Assembly (NCBI GenBank): GCA_012274165.1
Contig: JAAPAA010000327.1
Coordinates: 1 to 18,066, forward strand
From: Thiobacillaceae bacterium
Lineage (GTDB): Bacteria; Pseudomonadota; Gammaproteobacteria; Burkholderiales; Thiobacillaceae
DNA length: 18,066 nucleotides
Reading direction: 5' to 3'
Under the pieces are notes generated by a model. The model ran no database searches and had not been told where the DNA came from. It saw nothing but the letters and a program-made list of their open reading frames with translations. This document shows positions 14,012 through 18,066 of the stretch, piece by piece (positions within the stretch are counted from its first letter, which is position 1; every line of letters begins with the position of its first letter). Made by a program: the position numbers and the translations under genes.

Positions 14012-15415
14012 TCAGGCTTGGACAGCCTGCAGACCCGCTTGCAGGCGCGCGACCACCTTGTCCTGACCGATCAGTTCCAGCGTGGCGTCGATGGCCGGGG
14101 TTTGCGGTTCGCCGGTGACCAGCACGCGCACCGGCATCGCCAGCTTGGGCATTTTGAGGCCGTGGGCGGCGAGGGTTTCCTTGAATGCGGCGCTGATGGC
14201 GCTGCGTTCCCAGGTCAGCGCCTTGAAACGGTCAGCCAGATCGGCGAGCGCGGGCAACACTTCGGGGGTGACGTGCTGCGCCAGCAGTTCGGGCGTGGGA
14301 TGCAGGGTACGGTAGAACAGCGTGGCGGCCTCGGCCAGTTCCACGATGGTTGCGGCACGTTCTTTCACCAGCGCGCACACTGCGGCGAGGCTGGGGCCGT
14401 CATCAGGATTGGCGCCGTTGCGAATGAGAAACGGACGGGCAAGCTCGGCCAGCCGCGTGTCATCGGCGGCCTTGATGTAGTGCTGATTGAGCCAGCGCAG
14501 CTTTTCGGTGTTGAACTGGGCGGCGGACGGCGTGATGTGGTCGAGGTCGAACCACTGCACGAACTGCTCGCGGTTGAATAGCTCGGCATCGCCATGCGAC
14601 CAGCCGAGTCGCGCGAGATAGTTGATGACTGCTTCCGGCAGATAGCCCTCGTCTGAATACTGCATCACCGACACCGCGCCATGGCGCTTCGACAGCTTGG
14701 TGCCGTCGTCGCCGAGGATCATCGACAGGTGGGCGTATTGCGGCACCGTCGCGCCCAGCGCCTTCAGGATGTTGATCTGGCGCGGCGTGTTGTTGACGTG
14801 GTCGTCACCGCGGATGACGTGGCTGATCTGCATGTCCAGGTCGTCCACCACCACGCAGAAGTTGTAGGTGGGCGTGCCGTCGCCGCGCGCGATGATGAGG
14901 TCGTCGAGCTCGGCGTTGGAAAATTCGATGGTGCCCTTGACCAGGTCCTTCCACGCCACCACGCCTTCGGTGGGATTCTTGAAGCGCACCACCGGTTGCA
15001 CGCCGGAAGGAGGCACCGGCAGCGTCTTGCCGGCTTCGGGCCGCCAGCGGCCGTCGTAGCGCGGTTTTTCGCCGCGCACGCGCTGCGCCTCGCGCATTTC
15101 ATCCAGTTCTTCCGGGCTGCAATAGCACAGATAGGCCTGGCCGTTGGCCAGCATCTGCTCGATCACTTCCTTGTAGCGATAGAGGCGCTTGGTCTGGTAG
15201 AACGGGCCCTCGTCGTGGTTGAGGTCGAGCCAGGCCATGCCGTCGAGAATCGCCTGCACCGCCTCGGGGGTCGAGCGCGCGATGTCGGTGTCTTCGATGC
15301 GCAGGATGAACTGGCCGCCGTGATGACGCGCAAACGCCCACGAGAACAGCGCGGTGCGCGCGCCGCCGATGTGCAGAAAACCGGTGGGAGAAGGAGCGAA
15401 ACGGGTGCGGATCAT
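14012..15415 (-). CDS. gltX: Glutamyl-tRNA synthetase
   Basis: Charges tRNA-Glu with glutamate. The 467-residue protein is the normal bacterial length. It begins MIRTRFAPSPTGFLHIGGAR (HIGH motif as HIGG, 15-18), with RIEDTDIARSTPEAV, VVVDDLDMQISHVIRGDDH, NTPRQINIL and the KMSKS loop as DGTKLSKRHGA near residue 240, then a helical anticodon-binding domain. I chose ATG 15415, where the conserved sequence starts; the frame is open 21 codons further but without family sequence. The ribosome site is poor. A TAAAAT -10-like box at 15447-15442 on its strand fits a promoter divergent from tRNA-Val. The tRNA-Thr gene follows on the same strand 33 bases downstream. Confidence 0.97.
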   Translation of the reverse strand: MIRTRFAPSPTGFLHIGGARTALFSWAFARHHGGQFILRIEDTDIARSTPEAVQAILDGMAWLDLNHDEGPFYQTKRLYRYKEVIEQMLANGQAYLCYCSPEELDEMREAQRVRGEKPRYDGRWRPEAGKTLPVPPSGVQPVVRFKNPTEGVVAWKDLVKGTIEFSNAELDDLIIARGDGTPTYNFCVVVDDLDMQISHVIRGDDHVNNTPRQINILKALGATVPQYAHLSMILGDDGTKLSKRHGAVSVMQYSDEGYLPEAVINYLARLGWSHGDAELFNREQFVQWFDLDHITPSAAQFNTEKLRWLNQHYIKAADDTRLAELARPFLIRNGANPDDGPSLAAVCALVKERAATIVELAEAATLFYRTLHPTPELLAQHVTPEVLPALADLADRFKALTWERSAISAAFKETLAAHGLKMPKLAMPVRVLVTGEPQTPAIDATLELIGQDKVVARLQAGLQAVQA

Positions 15416-15467
15416 GGCGGCAGACGGAGCAAAAGCCCGCCATTTTACCGGATCGCGCGCAGCAAAA

Positions 15468-15496
15468 TTGCCTTGCACGCCCGCTTGTGGTTTAAT
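15468..15496 (+). promoter_or_regulatory. Promoter of tRNA-Val
   Basis: TTGCCT (15468-15473) and TTTAAT (15491-15496) with a 17-base spacer; predicted start near 15503, seven bases before the tRNA. Confidence 0.6.
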
Positions 15497-15509
15497 TCGC
15501 GCCGCTTCG

Positions 15510-15584
15510 GGGCAGTTAGCTCAGCGGTAGAGCATCGCCTTCACACGGCGGGGGTCACAGGTTCAAACCCTGTACTGCCCACCA
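15510..15584 (+). tRNA. tRNA-Val(CAC)
   Basis: 75 bases with encoded CCA. Acceptor stem GGGCAGT/ACTGCCC, D-arm GCTCAGCGGTAGAGC, anticodon loop TTCACAC giving CAC, T-loop GTTCAAAC. This isoacceptor, absent from E. coli, reads GUG, a frequent codon in GC-rich genomes. Confidence 0.95.
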
Positions 15585-15631
15585 CCCGAACGCCTCCTGT
15601 CTGGCAGGTACAAGTCCAGACACCCCGCTTC

Positions 15632-15693
15632 CACCAATCGTCGCGGGTTTTATACCCGATCATCCGATCACGATTCTTCTGCCCCGATTGGTG
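15632..15693 (+). promoter_or_regulatory. Structured leader before the DEAD-box helicase gene
   Basis: CACCAATCG (15632-15640) and CGATTGGTG (15685-15693) are a perfect 9-bp inverted repeat around 44 bases that hold a second hairpin, CGGGT/ACCCG (15644-15658). It lies between tRNA-Val and the helicase start. It could be a long-range RNA stem in the helicase leader or a duplex DNA site. No known riboswitch matches. Confidence 0.4.
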
Positions 15694-15732
15694 TTGCCTG
15701 AAGTCAGTGCAACAGGCCGTCGCAGGACCCCT

Positions 15733-17142
15733 ATGACTACCGAAACCACCTTTGCCAGCCTCGCGCTGGCCGAACCCATCTTGCGTGCGATTGCCGATGC
15801 CGGCTACACCACGCCCACCCCGATCCAGGCGCAGGCGATTCCGCAAGTGCTGGTCGGTGGCGATCTGCTCGCCGCTGCCCAGACCGGCACCGGCAAAACC
15901 GCTGGCTTCACCCTGCCGATTCTGCATCAGCTGTCGACCCGCGCCGCGCAAGCGCCCAAGCCGGGCCGCCCGCGCTGCCTGATTCTGGTGCCGACGCGCG
16001 AGCTTGCCGCGCAGGTCGAGGAATCGGTCAAAACCTACGGCAAATATCTGTCGCTCACCTCGATGGTGATGTTCGGCGGCGTCAACATCAATCCGCAGCT
16101 CAAGGCGCTGAAATCGCGCGTCGACATTCTGGTCGCGACGCCGGGCCGCCTGCTCGACCACATGGGACAGAAGACGGTGGACTTGTCCGGCGTCGAAATC
16201 CTGGTGCTCGACGAAGCCGACCGCATGCTCGACATGGGCTTCATCCGCGACATCAAGAAGGTGCTCGCGGTGGTGCCGAAGCAGCGCCAGACCCTGCTGT
16301 TCTCGGCTACTTTTTCCGACGAGATCAAGGCGCTGGCCAATGGCCTGCTGCACAACCCCGGCTGCGTCGAAGTCGCGCGCCGCAACACCACGGTGGAGGT
16401 CATCGAGCAATCGATGCACCGCGTGCCGCAGGCGCACAAGCGCGATCTGCTGGTGCACCTGGTGCGGCAGAACAACTGGCAGCAGGTGCTGGTGTTCACC
16501 CGCACCAAGCACGGCGCCAACAAGCTGGCCGAAAAACTGATCAAGGACGGCATCAGCGCCGCCGCAATCCACGGCAACAAGAGCCAGTCGGCGCGCACCA
16601 AGGCGCTGGCCAGCTTCAAGGACGGCGACGTCCGCATCCTGGTCGCCACCGATATCGCCGCGCGCGGCATCGACATCGACCAGCTGCCGCAGGTGGTGAA
16701 TTTCGAGCTGCCCAACGTGCCGGAAGACTATGTGCACCGCATCGGCCGCACCGGCCGTGCAGGCAGCACCGGCTCGGCGCTGTCGCTGGTGGACGACGAG
16801 GAAATCGGCTATCTGCGCGATATCGAAAAGCTGATCAAGCGCTCGATCGTGCGCGTCGAGGTGGAAGGCTTCACCCCGCCCGCCAAGGCTGACCTGATGT
16901 CCGAGGAGCGCCCGCCGCGTCCGCCGCAGGGTCGCGGCGCGCCGCGCCAGGGCCAGAATGCGGGGCAGCGTCAGGGCCAGCCCGGCGGCGGCCGCAATGC
17001 GTCAGGCCGTGCGCCGCAGGGCAAGCCCGCAGCCAGTCGTGCCGCGCCGAGCCCGACCGGCACCACACCCTCCAGCCAGCCACGCAAACCGCGTCCGCCA
17101 GCCGCCTTGTTCTCGTCCAAACCCGGTACGCGCGGGCACTAA
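15733..17142 (+). CDS. rhlE: DEAD-box ATP-dependent RNA helicase, RhlE type
   Basis: ATP-driven RNA unwinding enzyme of ribosome assembly and RNA turnover. The 469-residue protein shows every core motif: the Q motif TPTPIQAQAIP, I AQTGTGKT (49-56), Ia PTRELA, Ib TPGRLLD, II DEAD (160-163), III SAT, IV LVFTRTKHGANKLAE, V ATDIAARGIDI and VI HRIGRTGRAG. The last ~75 residues are a disordered basic tail rich in Gly, Arg, Pro and Gln, typical of RNA binding in RhlE proteins. ATG 15733 has AGGA five bases upstream. It follows a leader with a 9-bp inverted repeat, possibly used for feedback or cold control, which is inference only. Confidence 0.95.
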   Translation: MTTETTFASLALAEPILRAIADAGYTTPTPIQAQAIPQVLVGGDLLAAAQTGTGKTAGFTLPILHQLSTRAAQAPKPGRPRCLILVPTRELAAQVEESVKTYGKYLSLTSMVMFGGVNINPQLKALKSRVDILVATPGRLLDHMGQKTVDLSGVEILVLDEADRMLDMGFIRDIKKVLAVVPKQRQTLLFSATFSDEIKALANGLLHNPGCVEVARRNTTVEVIEQSMHRVPQAHKRDLLVHLVRQNNWQQVLVFTRTKHGANKLAEKLIKDGISAAAIHGNKSQSARTKALASFKDGDVRILVATDIAARGIDIDQLPQVVNFELPNVPEDYVHRIGRTGRAGSTGSALSLVDDEEIGYLRDIEKLIKRSIVRVEVEGFTPPAKADLMSEERPPRPPQGRGAPRQGQNAGQRQGQPGGGRNASGRAPQGKPAASRAAPSPTGTTPSSQPRKPRPPAALFSSKPGTRGH

Positions 17143-17172
17143 ACCCCGCTGCATGGCGGCGCGAGTGCGTGG

Positions 17173-17199
17173 TTGTTGCTGACTTGTCGGCCATACAAT
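17173..17199 (+). promoter_or_regulatory. Possible promoter before the methyltransferase-like gene
   Basis: TTGTTG (17173-17178) and TACAAT (17194-17199), spacer 15 bases (short). Predicted start near 17206; AGGGA (17217-17221) follows, 11 bases before the ATG. Confidence 0.4.
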
Positions 17200-17232
17200 C
17201 ACGGCTTCCCATTAGCAGGGACAATCGCCGCC

Positions 17233-18066
17233 ATGCACACCCTCGTCAGCTACGACGAACTCCCCTACGATAGCCTGCCGCTGCCGGAAACCCAGCCGGA
17301 TTTTCTGGCGGCCATCGCGCGCCTGCACGGCTTCGACGCGCCTGATCCGGCGCACGCGCGCATCCTCGAACTCGGCTGCGCGCAAGGCGGCAACCTCATC
17401 CCGCTGGCGTGGCGCTGGCCGCACTCCGAATGCATGGGGGTGGAACTGTCGCGGGTGCAGGCTGAAGCCGGTGCAGCGTTCATTCAGCGCCTGGGCCTGT
17501 CCAATGTGCAGATCGTGCATGGCGATCTGGCGGCGTTGCCGGCCGATCTCGGCGCATTCGACTACATCATCGCCCACGGCGTGTTTTCCTGGGTGCCGCC
17601 GGCGGTGCAGCAGGCGCTGCTTGAACTCTGTCGCCGTCATCTAACGCCACAGGGCGTGGCGTATATCAGCTTCAACGTGGCGGCGGGCTGGGCGGCGCAG
17701 ACGCGCACCGACCTGGATCAGGCGGTGCTGATTGCGCCCAGCTTTGGCCTCAAGGCCATCCCCGGCCCGCTGACGGTGCTGGCCGACAACGCCACGCTGC
17801 TGCTGCCGGACGCTTTTATGTGGTGGGACCCGGCGCTGCAAGCGGCGCTGCCGCCCAGCTACGCCTCTCCGGGCTACTCGCGGCATGGGCTGGCGCAAAT
17901 TGTGCGCCTGGGGTTCGCCGTGCGTGGGCTGGCCCGCCGCGCGGCGCCGGGGCCGGCGGCGATCATCGTGGTTACCAATGCGAACGATATGGCGGTGGAC
18001 AACGCCGCCACCGCGCAGGTGTTGGCCGATTGGCGCGCGCAGGGCAGCGCCGCGACTGCCTATGAA
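17233..18066 (+). CDS. Methyltransferase N-terminal half joined to an alpha/beta-hydrolase-like C-terminal half (runs off the window)
   Basis: 278 codons are present and the frame is open at the edge. Residues 1 to about 150 are a class I SAM methyltransferase: YDELPYDSLPLPETQPD, motif I ILELGCAQGGNLIPLA (Glu46 to Gly53), VELSRVQ, FDYIIAHGVFSWVPPAV and GVAYISFN. This matches enzymes of the group with a downstream regulatory domain, where the next motif is usually YNxxPGW. From about residue 150 (near 17675-17700) the sequence changes to a pattern I know from alpha/beta hydrolases: DLDQAVLIAPSFGLKAIP, LLLPDAFMWWDPAL and IIVVTNANDMAVDNAAT. The GxSxG nucleophile that should come before this part is absent. 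Either a deletion fused two genes in frame, or the assembly is chimeric here. The hydrolase match is from memory. Confidence 0.65.
   Translation, partial: MHTLVSYDELPYDSLPLPETQPDFLAAIARLHGFDAPDPAHARILELGCAQGGNLIPLAWRWPHSECMGVELSRVQAEAGAAFIQRLGLSNVQIVHGDLAALPADLGAFDYIIAHGVFSWVPPAVQQALLELCRRHLTPQGVAYISFNVAAGWAAQTRTDLDQAVLIAPSFGLKAIPGPLTVLADNATLLLPDAFMWWDPALQAALPPSYASPGYSRHGLAQIVRLGFAVRGLARRAAPGPAAIIVVTNANDMAVDNAATAQVLADWRAQGSAATAYE

Noticed and set aside
15541..16737. 398-codon open frame antisense to the DEAD-box helicase and across tRNA-Val
   Set aside because: It overlaps a tRNA and a helicase with every motif intact, and its translation is His/Arg/Gln-rich without a domain.

Overview
The window looks like chromosome of a GC-rich betaproteobacterium, possibly Nitrosomonadales or Gallionellales. 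That placement is inferred from gene content (zapA-6S RNA-fau synteny, SHP/DHC cytochromes with a QseBC-type pair, btuB-cobO under a B12 riboswitch) and codon use; no marker here fixes the genus.

Layout. Bases 1-3810 read leftward: a riboswitch-controlled btuB-cobO pair (B12 uptake, then adenosylation) followed by the start of gluQ, which is cut by the window edge. A compact divergent promoter region (about 3816-3871) separates this from the rightward block of a ZapB-like coiled-coil gene, zapA, 6S RNA and the folate gene fau. Bases 5232-8938 hold a five-gene operon: cytochrome b561, an SHP-type oxygen-binding cytochrome c, a diheme cytochrome c, then a QseB/PmrA-type response regulator and its sensor kinase. 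A PmrA-like direct repeat sits exactly where an activator of this operon would bind. Bases 9069-12754 hold three poorly characterised genes: an alanine-rich 33-residue-repeat protein, a 351-residue conserved hypothetical and a YkgJ-type cysteine-cluster protein.

Bases 12766-13929 form a small AT-richer islet bounded by two ~80-bp imperfect direct repeats. The right copy is the 3' end of an intact tRNA-Thr(CGT) plus its terminator; the left copy is a decayed fragment of the same. Inside is one secreted orphan protein and no integrase. To the right lie gltX (leftward), tRNA-Val(CAC), an RhlE-type DEAD-box helicase with a structured leader, and a final open frame that starts as a SAM methyltransferase but, from about residue 150, reads like the C-terminal half of an alpha/beta hydrolase.

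Main points for follow-up: the methyltransferase/hydrolase chimera, the tRNA-Thr islet, the regulated SHP operon with its operator-like site, a probable leaderless promoter for the ZapB-like gene, and the overlap of the fau ribosome-binding region with 6S RNA.
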